Shown here piece by piece: positions 25,317 to 33,372 of a stretch of 40,282 nt of DNA. The stretch comes from JADLBR01 sp020847615 (GTDB lineage Bacteria > Verrucomicrobiota > Verrucomicrobiia > JADLBR01), in assembly GCA_026646655.1 (NCBI GenBank), contig JAPKHT010000037.1:1-40282 (forward strand). Direction: 5' to 3'. The first letter of the stretch is position 1. Each line of letters opens with the position of its first letter. The position numbers and the translations under genes were made by a program. Below the pieces are notes generated by a model. That model was given only the letters and a program-made list of their open reading frames with translations. It was not told where the DNA came from and did no database searches.

Positions 25317-27887
25317 TCATCTCTGGTCGCTCAATTTCTCGGCGGCGCGGACGAGGTCGATGAACTCGGCGCGGTCGCCATGCGCGTCGGGGCCGCGGCC
25401 CGCAGCCGCGAGTTCCAGCGCGCCTTTCCAATCCGACGATCCCTTGTGGGGCGAGTGCCGCAACAGCATGCCGAACTCGGCCACCGCCGCGGCGAATTTC
25501 AGGTCGGCGCCCGCGGAGGCGATCTCGCCGGCCTCGCCCTTGACCGGCACCTCGATCTTGTCGCTGGTGTCGCCGTCGGGCTTCTTGTACCGCAGTTTCA
25601 CGGTCATGATCTCGTCGCTCTTGGCGGCGGGTGCGGCCTTCGCGGCCCGCTGGTACTTCAATTCATCGACCTTGGGCAGGTCGGCCTCCTCGCCTGGGGG
25701 AATCAGCTCGTACAGGGCGGTGACCGTGTGGCCGGAGCCGATCTCGCCGGCGTCCTTCTTGTCGTCGTTGAAGTCCTCGGCGCGCAACGCGCGGTTCTCG
25801 TAGCCGATGAGCCGGTAGGCGCCGACGCGGGCGGGATTGAACTCGACCTGGATCTTCACGTCCTTGGCGATGGTCACGAGGCTGCCGGTGGCGTGGCGGG
25901 CGAAGAGACGCTTGGCCTCGCGCTCATCATCGATGTAGCCATAGGTGCCGTTGCCCTTGTCGGCCAGCTGCTCCAGCGTGGCGTCCTTGAGGTTGCCCAT
26001 CCCAAAGCCAAGCACCGTGAGGAAGACGCCAGACTTGGCCTTCTCCTCGATGAGGCGCAGCAACTCGTCGCGGCTGGTGACCCCGATGTTGAAATCGCCA
26101 TCGGTGGCGAGGATGACGCGGTTGGCGCCGCCGGGGATGAGGTTGGCCTTGGCGATGTCGTAGGCGAGCTGGATGCCGGCCTCGCCATTGGTCGTGCCGC
26201 CGGGGCGCAGCTCGTCGATGGCCTCGCGGATGTCGCGCTGGCGGTCGGCGGGTGTCGAGGGCAGAGCGAGGCCCGAGGCGCCCGCGTAGGTCACGATGGC
26301 CACGCGGTCCTTCGCCCCCAACTGCTCCAACAGGATCTTCATCGCCTCCTTGACCAGGGGCAGCTTGTTGGGCTGGTTCATCGAACCCGACACGTCCAGC
26401 AGGAACACGAGGTTGCAGGGCGGGCGATTGGCGGGATCGATCTCGCGGCCCTTGAGGCCGATGCGGGCGAGCTGGTGCTTGGCGTTCCACGGGGCCTCGA
26501 CCACATCCACGCTCACCGAGAATGGCTTCCCCTCCGGCGCGGGCGGGTAGTCGTATTCGAAATAGTTCAGCAATTCCTCGATCCGCACCGCGCCCGCCGG
26601 CGGCAACTGCCCGGCGCGCAGGAATCGCCGCACGTTGGCGTAGGAGCCGGTGTCCACGTCGATCGAGAAGGTGGACAGGGGGTTCTGCGTCACGTCGAGG
26701 AATGCGTTATCCTCGATCCGGTCGTAGGTCTCGGTGTCGAAGGGCCGCACGGGCCTGCCGACGATCGGTGGCTCCGGGGCGGGAGGCACCGGGTGCGGCA
26801 TGATGGTCACATTGTAGTCGCCCACAGCGACCCGGCTTGCGGGCGCCGACCGGCCCTCGAATTCGACGCGGGGCATCACGGCATCTGCCGTCTTGGCGGG
26901 GGCGGGCATCCAGCCCCTTCGAAACTCTTTGATACTGACAAACCGCTCCCCGCCGAGCGCACCGCCAGCGCCTGCGGCACTTCCGTCCGGGCTGGCTATG
27001 CCACCACCGGCGGCGGCGCCCGCCATGGTCCCAGGCACCAGCGCCTCACCGGCGATCGCGCGATCGTCCTGTGCGAGAGCCATCGCGCCACCCGCAACGG
27101 CCAATGCCTTGCCCTCTGCCACCGCGCCACCGCCCTGGGCCCCCTGCGCGGGATGTTGACCCAGCGCGCCCCCGGCCGCGCTCTGCGGCTGAAGGCCCAC
27201 AGTGACCCCTCCCCGGTGCGCGATGCCCCCGGATGGCAGCGCCGGGGATGAAAGCGTGTCGTAGGAGCGCGCTTGCGCGCGATTTGAATCGCCTGCAAGC
27301 AGGCTCCTACGCGGGGCCGGGGGGGCTGGGGCGGGGGCTGGGGTCAGCTCTCGATTCTTGACAGCCACATTTGGGGTTTCATTGGGCCTCGCGGAGGGCT
27401 GCGGCGTCGCGGGCGCCATCGCCACCTGTTGGCCCAAGTCTTTGTCCGCCAATTCCGCGGCGCGCTCGAGCCAGGCTTCGGAGGGTTTAGACTGTGCTTC
27501 GATGTGGGCAATTTCCCCGCGGGTGGGCGTCTGTTGCACCTCCCGGAACGCGGGGATGGCGAACCACCCGGCCAGAGCGACTCCGGCCGCGGCGGCCAAG
27601 GGTATGGCGGCGCGCGTCAACCACCCCGGGAATAGGACGACCTTCCTGTCTTTTCGGGCGGCCTCGCGGATCGCGCGCAGCTGATCGGCGCGCAATTCGG
27701 GCGCCTCCTCGGCGCGGAGGGCCGAGCCGAGCTGGACGGCGAAGGCGATCGTCTCTTCCACCTGCTGCCGCGCGTTGGGGTCGCCGGCGAGGCGGCGCTC
27801 GATCTCGGCGCGCTCCCGGGCCCCGAGTTCCCCGAGCGCGTAGGCGGTGAGTTTCGGGTCGTCGATCGTATGGGTATTGCGGTTCAT
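25317..27887 (-). CDS. VWA-domain protein (YfbK-like) with N-terminal anti-sigma-like segment
   Basis: ATG 27887 follows AAAGGAG and overlaps the sigma-factor stop as ATGA, giving 856 residues. The N-terminus (about 1-100; LTAYALGELGARERAEIERRL) resembles anti-sigma factors, followed by one membrane helix (AAIPLAAAAGVALAGWFAI). A Gly/Ala/Pro-rich linker covers about 130-360. The YfbK-type domain (FLDVTQNPLSTFSIDVDTG) precedes a VWA domain with the metal-binding MIDAS motif LLDVSGSMNQ. A DUF3520-like C-terminus follows. Proteins of this type are membrane-anchored with the VWA domain outside. Coupling to an ECF sigma gene suggests that it senses or holds the sigma factor. The linker contains an in-frame palindromic repeat, listed separately. 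Confidence 0.88.
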   Translation of the reverse strand: MNRNTHTIDDPKLTAYALGELGARERAEIERRLAGDPNARQQVEETIAFAVQLGSALRAEEAPELRADQLRAIREAARKDRKVVLFPGWLTRAAIPLAAAAGVALAGWFAIPAFREVQQTPTRGEIAHIEAQSKPSEAWLERAAELADKDLGQQVAMAPATPQPSARPNETPNVAVKNRELTPAPAPAPPAPRRSLLAGDSNRAQARSYDTLSSPALPSGGIAHRGGVTVGLQPQSAAGGALGQHPAQGAQGGGAVAEGKALAVAGGAMALAQDDRAIAGEALVPGTMAGAAAGGGIASPDGSAAGAGGALGGERFVSIKEFRRGWMPAPAKTADAVMPRVEFEGRSAPASRVAVGDYNVTIMPHPVPPAPEPPIVGRPVRPFDTETYDRIEDNAFLDVTQNPLSTFSIDVDTGSYANVRRFLRAGQLPPAGAVRIEELLNYFEYDYPPAPEGKPFSVSVDVVEAPWNAKHQLARIGLKGREIDPANRPPCNLVFLLDVSGSMNQPNKLPLVKEAMKILLEQLGAKDRVAIVTYAGASGLALPSTPADRQRDIREAIDELRPGGTTNGEAGIQLAYDIAKANLIPGGANRVILATDGDFNIGVTSRDELLRLIEEKAKSGVFLTVLGFGMGNLKDATLEQLADKGNGTYGYIDDEREAKRLFARHATGSLVTIAKDVKIQVEFNPARVGAYRLIGYENRALRAEDFNDDKKDAGEIGSGHTVTALYELIPPGEEADLPKVDELKYQRAAKAAPAAKSDEIMTVKLRYKKPDGDTSDKIEVPVKGEAGEIASAGADLKFAAAVAEFGMLLRHSPHKGSSDWKGALELAAAGRGPDAHGDRAEFIDLVRAAEKLSDQR
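27261..27310. repeat. GTAG-headed REP pair inserted in frame within the VWA gene
   Basis: Two hairpins (GCGCGCTTGCGCGC and GCCTGCAAGCAGGC) lie between GTAGGAGC (27261-27268) and GCTCCTAC (27303-27310). Both strands thus begin with GTAG. On the coding strand it is translated as RSLLAGDSNRAQARSY at about residues 193-208 of the VWA protein. The sequence type is well known as a REP element of gamma-proteobacteria. It adds no stop and keeps the frame. Confidence 0.8.
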
Positions 27888-28399
27888 GTGAGGCTCCTTT
27901 CGGGGGAGGTGTGCGCCATCTGGCGGCGGAGGGCCTTGATGCCGTTGTGGATGAGGACCCCGACGTGGCTCTCGCTCAGGCCGGTCACCCGGCTGATCTC
28001 CCGGTAGCTCATCTCGTGGAGGAATTTCAGCCGGATGACCTCGCTCTGATTCGCGGGGAGCCGCCCCAGGGCATCGGCGATGGAGGCCGCGGGTGCCTCC
28101 GGTGGCGCGCCGGGCGGATCTTCCGCCAGGGTCGCGTCCAGGGATTCGGTGAGGGGTGTCATGCGTCGCTCCTTCCTGAGCACGTCCATCGCGCGATTCC
28201 GGCAGACGGTGAACAGCCACGGCGCGAGCCGCGCGTCCACCCTCTCCCGTCTCTGGCCGCAGAGCCGGACGAAGGTATCCTGGACCACATCGCGGGCGCG
28301 CTCCGCATCCCCCAGCAACCCGTGGGCATAACGGGTGAGCGGGCGCCCAAAGCGTTCCACCGCACTTGCGATCCAGTCCTCATGGCTCTGCGCTTCCAT
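27884..28399 (-). CDS. ECF-type RNA polymerase sigma factor (sigma-70 family)
   Basis: About 171 residues from ATG 28399. Region 2 is LTRYAHGLLGDAERARDVVQ with DTFVRLCGQ and LFTVCRNRAMDVLRKERR. Region 4 is ADALGRLPANQSEVIRLKFL with YREISRVTGLSESHVGVLIHNG, the DNA-recognition helix-turn-helix. I chose ATG 28399 over longer in-frame starts (28552) because the extra N-terminus is basic, low-complexity and not family-like. The stop overlaps the VWA gene start as ATGA, so the pair forms a regulatory unit. Its target promoters are unknown, though autoregulation is common in this class. Confidence 0.93.
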   Translation of the reverse strand: MEAQSHEDWIASAVERFGRPLTRYAHGLLGDAERARDVVQDTFVRLCGQRRERVDARLAPWLFTVCRNRAMDVLRKERRMTPLTESLDATLAEDPPGAPPEAPAASIADALGRLPANQSEVIRLKFLHEMSYREISRVTGLSESHVGVLIHNGIKALRRQMAHTSPERSLT

Positions 28400-28562
28400 A
28401 TCGGGGGGCCCTCGTGCTTCAGCCTCCCACACCGCATAACGGACGGGGAGCGGATTTCTTACTGATTTTTTGAGAGTCCGCCGACCGATTGAGATCGCGA
28501 GAGGTAGCCGAACGCGTGAGCGTTTGGCCCGGGCCACCCGCCAGGCCCTCACCGGCCCGCCT

Positions 28563-28577
28563 ACAGCCTTCGGCTGT
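28563..28577. repeat. Hairpin between the hypothetical secreted protein and the sigma factor
   Basis: ACAGCC-TTC-GGCTGT forms a 6-bp stem with a 3-nt loop, 13 bp after the stop of the gene at 28590. No T-tract follows on either strand, so a Rho-independent terminator is not supported. It may be another small dispersed palindrome. The rest of 28400-28589 shows nothing I can name. Confidence 0.45.
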
Positions 28578-28589
28578 GTTTCCGGCCGC

Positions 28590-29258
28590 TCAGAACATCA
28601 CGTGCATCGAGGCGCCGACGTGCTCGATGGCGATGCACCGCCCCCGGCAGAGGAAGGCGCGCTCGTCGGTGTTGAGGCGCAGCGCGGCGCCCGAGGGCCC
28701 GGCATCCAGCGCGGGGCGCAGGGCGAACACCGGGCGCTCCGCGGCATCGAAGGAGGCGACGATGGCGAACCCGTTCTCGGCGTTGTCGCCAAGATGCTCG
28801 CGCAATTCCAGCACCCTGCGGGCGACCGCCTCGTCGCACGACAGGCGCAGCGAGAGGGTCAGGCCCGCGTGCCGCGCCGAGGCCTCGATCTGCCATGCGC
28901 CCCCGACCCGGGCCAGATCGACGATCTTGCAGAAGAGGACGCTCGGCTTGCCATCCTGGCGAACCAGCTTCTCCTGGAGATCGCACGACAGCATCGTCGC
29001 CGTCGTCCCGCCCCGGATGAATTCATGCGCCTCGAGCGAGGCGCCGTGTTCGTCGGCCAATCTCGTGGCGACGGCGCCGAGCTTTTCCAGCTCCTTGGCC
29101 TCGTCCACGGCGGTCTCCGCGGCCGACGGGGCGGCCCCGTGATCGCACTCGCGGTCGACATCGCTCGCCGAATCGCGGACGCACGTGGCGAGCGACAGCG
29201 ATCCAAAGACGGCGCAGAACAGCAGCGGCACGCGGGGCCAGAATGGTTCGTTTCTCAT
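28590..29258 (-). CDS. Hypothetical secreted or lipid-anchored protein
   Basis: From ATG 29258 this gives 222 residues. The N-terminus (RVPLLFCAVFGSLSLATC) is a hydrophobic export signal with a Cys at a lipobox-like position, but the residue before it is Thr, which is not standard. Acidic helical sequence follows, then a beta-rich region (TATMLSCDLQEKLV, ALRLNTDERAFLCRG) containing several Cys that could form disulfides outside the cell. I do not recognise the family. An in-frame start at 29294 is less likely because it places extra residues before the signal. Confidence 0.6.
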   Translation of the reverse strand: MRNEPFWPRVPLLFCAVFGSLSLATCVRDSASDVDRECDHGAAPSAAETAVDEAKELEKLGAVATRLADEHGASLEAHEFIRGGTTATMLSCDLQEKLVRQDGKPSVLFCKIVDLARVGGAWQIEASARHAGLTLSLRLSCDEAVARRVLELREHLGDNAENGFAIVASFDAAERPVFALRPALDAGPSGAALRLNTDERAFLCRGRCIAIEHVGASMHVMF

Positions 29259-29350
29259 GGCGGACATTTCGTTAGACGGCGGGGGCGGGCCCATGATTCA
29301 ACGCTAGCAGCCCCTCAGACTTTGTCCGCCAGCTTTCTCGTGCCAGGGGA

Positions 29351-30347
29351 TCAGGGCGCCACCGGCGGGGCCATGGGCGCGGGCCCCCGCACCTTCATGC
29401 GCACGGCATAGAGCCCGCCCTGTGATTCCACCTTGCCGGGGGGAGCGCCGGGGATCGGTTTCTTGATGTTGCACGCCAGCAAGAATGTCCTCCCGTCCTC
29501 GCCGCCAAAGGCGCCGCTGGACGCCGGCCCGGGCCCGCGGAACTCCTCGATGAACCCGCCGCTCGGAGAGAAGACCCGGACCGTCCCGCTGATGAGGTAC
29601 ACGTTCCCGCGCTCGTCCAGCGCGAGGCCGCGGGCACCTGCGGGGGCCAGCAACCGTTTGCCCGTCAGGGCGCCGCCGGGGCCGATCGAGTAGGCCCAGG
29701 TCTTGCTGTCCGCGATGTCCGACACATAGAGCGTGCGCCCGTCGGGCGAGGCGATCAGCGCCTCCGGCCGCTGGAGATCCTCCGCCACGGGCGTCGGTTC
29801 GGCGGCACCCGGCGCCAGATAGTAGAGGCGCTCGCGATCCTGCTCGAAACGTTCCCCATGATCCATTCGCGGGTCCGAGAAATAGACGCCCCCCACCGCA
29901 TCGGCCCACACCCCGCAGGGCGAATTCAGCTTCTTGCCCTGATAGGTTTCGACCAGCGTCCGCGCATAGCCATCCGCATCGGTCGCCGTCACGCGCCGAC
30001 CCCGCGCCTCGCAGGCGACCACCTCCCCATTGGGGGCCACGCTGGTGCCCATCGGCGTCGCCGCACCGTCGCGCACGATCGACAGCCGGCCCGACGCGGA
30101 CCACCGCATGATCCGGCCCGCGACGACATCCGCGAAATACACGTTGCCCTTGCCGTCCCCGCTCAACGCATCGGCGTACTGAAGGCCCGCCACCACCTGA
30201 TCCACGGGCGCGCCGCTCTCCAGTAGCGAAAGCGCGGGCGGCGTGCGCGGCGCCGGGGGCGCCGCCGGCCGCTTCTGGCCATGGGCCACCCATGGCGCGC
30301 ACACCGCAACCCACGCCAGCGACAGGCAACCGATTCCGCGTGACATA
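29351..30347 (-). CDS. SMP-30/gluconolactonase-like beta-propeller, secreted
   Basis: From ATG 30347 the product has 331 residues and a signal peptide (MSRGIGCLSLAWVAVCAPWVAHG). Repeated blades such as LSGDGKGNVYFADVVAGRIMRW, read as two blocks, and SPCGVWADAVGGVYFSDPR, LIASPDGRTLYVSDIADS and LDERGNVYLISGTVRVF are those of the SMP-30/gluconolactonase/LRE family. Family members are lactonases or sugar-acid-related hydrolases; metal ligands would be Glu, Asn and Asp residues of the propeller axis, but I cannot place each one. The in-frame start at 30529 is unlikely, because its extra N-terminus is REP-derived. Confidence 0.82.
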
Positions 30348-30440
30348 TGAAGACTGGGTTCGGCCGGCGGCCAGGACACCCCGACACGGCGCAAGCCGAA
30401 CCTCGGCGCGCAGACTAGCAGCCTGTCGGACTTTGCCAAG

Positions 30441-30502
30441 TCCGGCAGCCGCCGGACCACCGGCGCCGAAAATGTAGCCCATCTGGTCCGGCGGCTGCCG
30501 GA
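30441..30502. repeat. Inverted repeat with 19-bp arms and GTAG head
   Basis: The arms TCCGGCAGCCGCCGGACCA (30441-30459) and its exact reverse complement (30484-30502) enclose 24 nt. GTAG at 30474-30477 begins the right-hand half (GTAGCCCATC). It lies 94 bp upstream of the SMP-30-like start. The stem is long enough to form a stable hairpin in DNA or RNA. Confidence 0.8.
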
Positions 30503-30519
30503 GATCGTCCGATCGGCAC

Positions 30520-30549
30520 GCGGGTCCACGGTCTGGCGACCGTGGCTAC
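30520..30549 (-). repeat. GTAG-headed palindrome that supplies the stop codon of the Gfo/Idh gene
   Basis: On the minus strand it reads GTAG-CCACGGT-CGCCAG-ACCGTGG (a 7-bp perfect stem), followed by ACCCGC. The TAG of the head at 30546-30548 is the stop codon of the upstream gene. Part of the same element (19 identical bases) occurs at 10408-10426. Confidence 0.75.
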
Positions 30550-31733
30550 GAATTTTCGAGCATCTGGAGCGGGTTAGTGCGGGTCTCGAGGGGGAAGCCC
30601 ACGCGCCGGCCGCCGAGCCGATGGGACTCGAAGGCCGCGCAGATCATCTCGATGGTGATCGCGCCCTGTCGAGCATCGCACAGGGGGGGACGTCCCTCGC
30701 GGATGGCGGCCACGAGATCCCGGCCCGCGACGAGGTGCTTCTCCACGGCCCCCGGCATATCCTGGGCCGGCTCGGGTTCGCCGGCGCCCGCGGAGCTGAC
30801 CGGCACCCACGCGCGGGGGTCTTTGTGTGGGAGGAAGGGGTTGCCCTTGATCACGTGCGCGAGCGGATGGCAATCGACGCGCAGGTCGATGATCCCGGCA
30901 TTGCCGATGACCTGGAGCCCGAACCCCGCCTCGCGGGTCCCCGCGCGCCGGAACGAGTCGAAATAGAACGGCAGCCCGCACTGCATGTCATAGCGCGCGT
31001 GGAGCGCATCGCCCGCCAGGGGGCCGAGGCCCTCGTTGCCGTCCCTCACGTCGGCGCGGGCGACCGCATGACCCTGCTGCTCGATCCAGGCGGAGCAGCC
31101 CGTCGGTTCGCCCGCGAGATAATGCGCCAGGTTGATGACATGGGAACCCAGCACCCACAGGTCTTCGGCACCCCCGCGCTCGTCCTCTTTGCCGCGGCCC
31201 CGGAACTCCAGCAATCGCCCGATGGCGCCCCCCTCAATCAACTCCTTCACCCTGGGAAGCGCGGGGTGGTAGCGGTTGCGGTGCGCGACCGCCAGCCGCG
31301 TCCCCGCCGGCTCGCAGGCCGCGAGGATCTGGTCGGCCTCCTCGGGCGTGCGGCAGAAAGGTTTTTCTATATAGATGCCCTTCGCGCCCGCGCCGACGGA
31401 TGCCAGCACCATGTCGCGGTGCTGATCGGGATGCCGCGTGCAAACCGCCACGATGTCGGGGCGCACCGACCCCAGCATCTCGCGGTAGTCGGCGAAGCCC
31501 GCGCCGATCTCCAGCCGCTGCTTTGCCGCGGCCAGGCCCTTCGGGTCGGCGTCGGCCACCGCGACGATCTCCGTCTCCGGGATCAGTCGCCACATCGTGT
31601 CCAGCCCGTGGCCATAGTTCCCTCGGCCGGTGTGCCCGATGACCGCCACCCGCAGTTTCGCGCCCCCGGCCCACGCCATCGCCGGGGCGCCCATCGCCGC
31701 CGCCCCAAGCCGCAAGAAATCCCGTCTCGTCAT
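30546..31733 (-). CDS. Gfo/Idh/MocA family oxidoreductase, Tat-exported
   Basis: ATG 31733 begins TRRDFLRLGAAAMGAPAMAW, a clear twin-arginine signal; ATG 31742 adds three residues. The NAD-binding Rossmann domain spans about 28-150, with VAVIGHTGRGNYG and VAVADADP. EKPFCRTPEEAD carries the family's conserved EKP. The C-terminal alpha/beta domain includes the catalytic-type His region DLWVLGSHVINLAHYL. These proteins oxidise or reduce sugars or sugar-like compounds; export with cofactor is common in PVC members. The substrate is unknown. The stop codon lies inside a GTAG-headed palindrome. Confidence 0.87.
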   Translation of the reverse strand: MTRRDFLRLGAAAMGAPAMAWAGGAKLRVAVIGHTGRGNYGHGLDTMWRLIPETEIVAVADADPKGLAAAKQRLEIGAGFADYREMLGSVRPDIVAVCTRHPDQHRDMVLASVGAGAKGIYIEKPFCRTPEEADQILAACEPAGTRLAVAHRNRYHPALPRVKELIEGGAIGRLLEFRGRGKEDERGGAEDLWVLGSHVINLAHYLAGEPTGCSAWIEQQGHAVARADVRDGNEGLGPLAGDALHARYDMQCGLPFYFDSFRRAGTREAGFGLQVIGNAGIIDLRVDCHPLAHVIKGNPFLPHKDPRAWVPVSSAGAGEPEPAQDMPGAVEKHLVAGRDLVAAIREGRPPLCDARQGAITIEMICAAFESHRLGGRRVGFPLETRTNPLQMLENS

Positions 31734-31910
31734 GGGCCGCATTACAGCACGCGCGACCGCCCGCCGCCAGCATGGAGGGTCCGATGTCTTGCATGCAGGG
31801 CGCAACGGGAGGGGGAGATTCTCATGCGCCGACGTGAGGAGGCGGAGGCCCAAGGTGGCCCGCACCCGCCATCGTGCCCCGCGCCGCGGGCATCGGCCGA
31901 CGTCGAAAAT

Positions 31911-31935
31911 GTAGCCGATCGCCTCGGGCGATGGG
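31911..31935 (+). repeat. GTAG-headed hairpin between the Gfo/Idh and rtcB genes
   Basis: GTAGCCG precedes a perfect 6-bp hairpin, ATCGCC-TCG-GGCGAT (31918-31932). The preceding bases (CGAAAAT) match those before the GTAG at 30474. The remainder of 31743-32012 shows no gene. Confidence 0.65.
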
Positions 31936-32012
31936 CGGCCAAATGCTCGCGCGTTCCGCTACGGGAGTTTCCGAGCTCGCCCAGCACCCAGCGCGCAGGG
32001 TAGGGGCCGGGC

Positions 32013-33200
32013 TCAGTCCTTATACGGATCGTGGATATCCCGTCCCGCCATCGCGACGCCGAGAGGCCGCAGGGTGTGCAGCACCCGGATCGTGCCCTCG
32101 TGCGCCCCGAGCACGTCCGTGAGCCGCCGGTATGCCTGCGGCGCCTCGTCCAGATCGCCGCCCCGCAGCGTCACGCCCTTCTCGTGCAGCCAGCGCATCA
32201 TCGCGTCGTGGCGCACCAGCCCCTCCTTGCGGATCCGCCTGCCGCCCTCCCGCACGAATTTTCCCTTCGCCGCGGTGCGCGACATGATCCGGCCGGCCCC
32301 GTGCACGGTGGAGTACAACGCCTCGCGCGAGACCTCTGATTCCACGCCCTCGATGATGACCGCGTCATCGCCCATGCTGCCTCCGACGAAGCCCTTCTGC
32401 CCCGGGAACGCGGGTGTCGCGCCCTTGCGCACAACCCAGTACTCGACCTCGGGGCCGCGCGGCCCGAGTCGATGCCGCTCCCGCCACGCGAAGTTGTGGT
32501 GGTTGTGCACCTCCTCCTCGATCCGAGCCCCCAGTATCCGGCGCACGACATGCCGGGCGACGTATTCCCTTCCCGCGTACGCGTAGCGCCCCGCCAGCGT
32601 CATTCCCGCCAGATAGTCCTGCCCGAGCGCGCTGTCCTCCGGCACGACCGCGGGGTCGACGTCCATGCCCTCCTTGCCGCCCGCCGCCTTCAGGAAGTGT
32701 GTCGCGGTCTGGTAGCCGAAACCGCGCGAGCCGAAGTGCACGCCCACCCAAATCCGCCCCGCCTCGTCGGCGAAGACATCCACGTAGTGATTCCCGCTGC
32801 CCACCGTCCCCAGCTGCGCCTCGGCCATGGCCTTCAGCTCGCGGAAGGGCCTCGCCCGCCAAAGGGGATCGTCGAACAGCTCGTGCTCGACGCGCTCCTT
32901 GCTGTGCCTCCCGATGCCAAAGGAGATATCCCGCAGGACGTCGTCCATGATCGCCGCGATGCGCGGCGCCACCTCCGCCTCCCGCGCGTCGGTGCGGATG
33001 GCGAGGTTGCCGCACGCGATGTCGAACCCCACGCCCGAGATCGAGATCCGGTCCCGGTAGGCCACGACCCCGCCGATCGGCTGCGCGTAGCCCTTGTGCC
33101 CATCGGCGCACAGGACGCCCCGCACCCCGCCGGTCGCCACGCAGCGCTCGATCTGTGCCACCGTGGCCGCGTCGTGCTCGCCGAAGATCCTGATGCTCAT
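32013..33200 (-). CDS. rtcB: RtcB-family RNA ligase
   Basis: From ATG 33200 (GGAG 3 nt before it) the product has 395 residues; a GTG at 33212 is an in-frame alternative. RtcB joins RNA 2',3'-cyclic phosphate (or 3'-phosphate) ends to 5'-OH ends using GTP and manganese. Conserved blocks are VLCADGHKGYAQPIGGVVAY (manganese-site and leading His), GVGFDIACGN with a Cys ligand, GTVGSGNHYVDV, GVHFGSRGFGYQ, VHNHHNF and STVHGAGRIMSR with the His that is guanylated. It is slightly shorter than the Escherichia coli enzyme (408 residues). No rtcA, rtcR or archease gene is visible nearby. Confidence 0.92.
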   Translation of the reverse strand: MSIRIFGEHDAATVAQIERCVATGGVRGVLCADGHKGYAQPIGGVVAYRDRISISGVGFDIACGNLAIRTDAREAEVAPRIAAIMDDVLRDISFGIGRHSKERVEHELFDDPLWRARPFRELKAMAEAQLGTVGSGNHYVDVFADEAGRIWVGVHFGSRGFGYQTATHFLKAAGGKEGMDVDPAVVPEDSALGQDYLAGMTLAGRYAYAGREYVARHVVRRILGARIEEEVHNHHNFAWRERHRLGPRGPEVEYWVVRKGATPAFPGQKGFVGGSMGDDAVIIEGVESEVSREALYSTVHGAGRIMSRTAAKGKFVREGGRRIRKEGLVRHDAMMRWLHEKGVTLRGGDLDEAPQAYRRLTDVLGAHEGTIRVLHTLRPLGVAMAGRDIHDPYKD

Positions 33201-33216
33201 GCGCTCCTGCACAACG

Positions 33217-33372
33217 TTAGCCCATAACCGATTGGCCCCAAAGCGGTCTCTCGGGACCGCGCGGGCAGTTCTTGGCGAACGGGATGTCCTTCGGCATCAT
33301 CTCGGGCGGATCGTGCCAGGAAAACACATGAGACCGGTAGCCGTCCTCGCCCCAGAAACCGCAGGCGATCAT
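33217..33372 (-). other. Possible small ORF (51 codons) antisense to the start of the terpenoid operon
   Basis: ATG 33372 opens a frame of 51 codons ending at TAA 33217-33219, 16 bp before the rtcB start and on the same strand. The composition (FSWHDPPEMMPKDIPFAKN) is more protein-like than a random antisense frame in this GC-rich DNA. It overlaps the first 45 bases of the plus-strand gene at 33328, whose start is well supported. I cannot tell whether it is expressed. Confidence 0.3.

Noticed and set aside
27888..28220. Longer N-terminus for the VWA protein (start at 28220)
   Set aside because: That stretch overlaps the sigma-factor gene in another frame and is low-complexity. AAAGGAG and the ATGA overlap fix the start at 27887.
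28563..28577. Rho-independent terminator
   Set aside because: The hairpin is short and has no T-tract on either strand.
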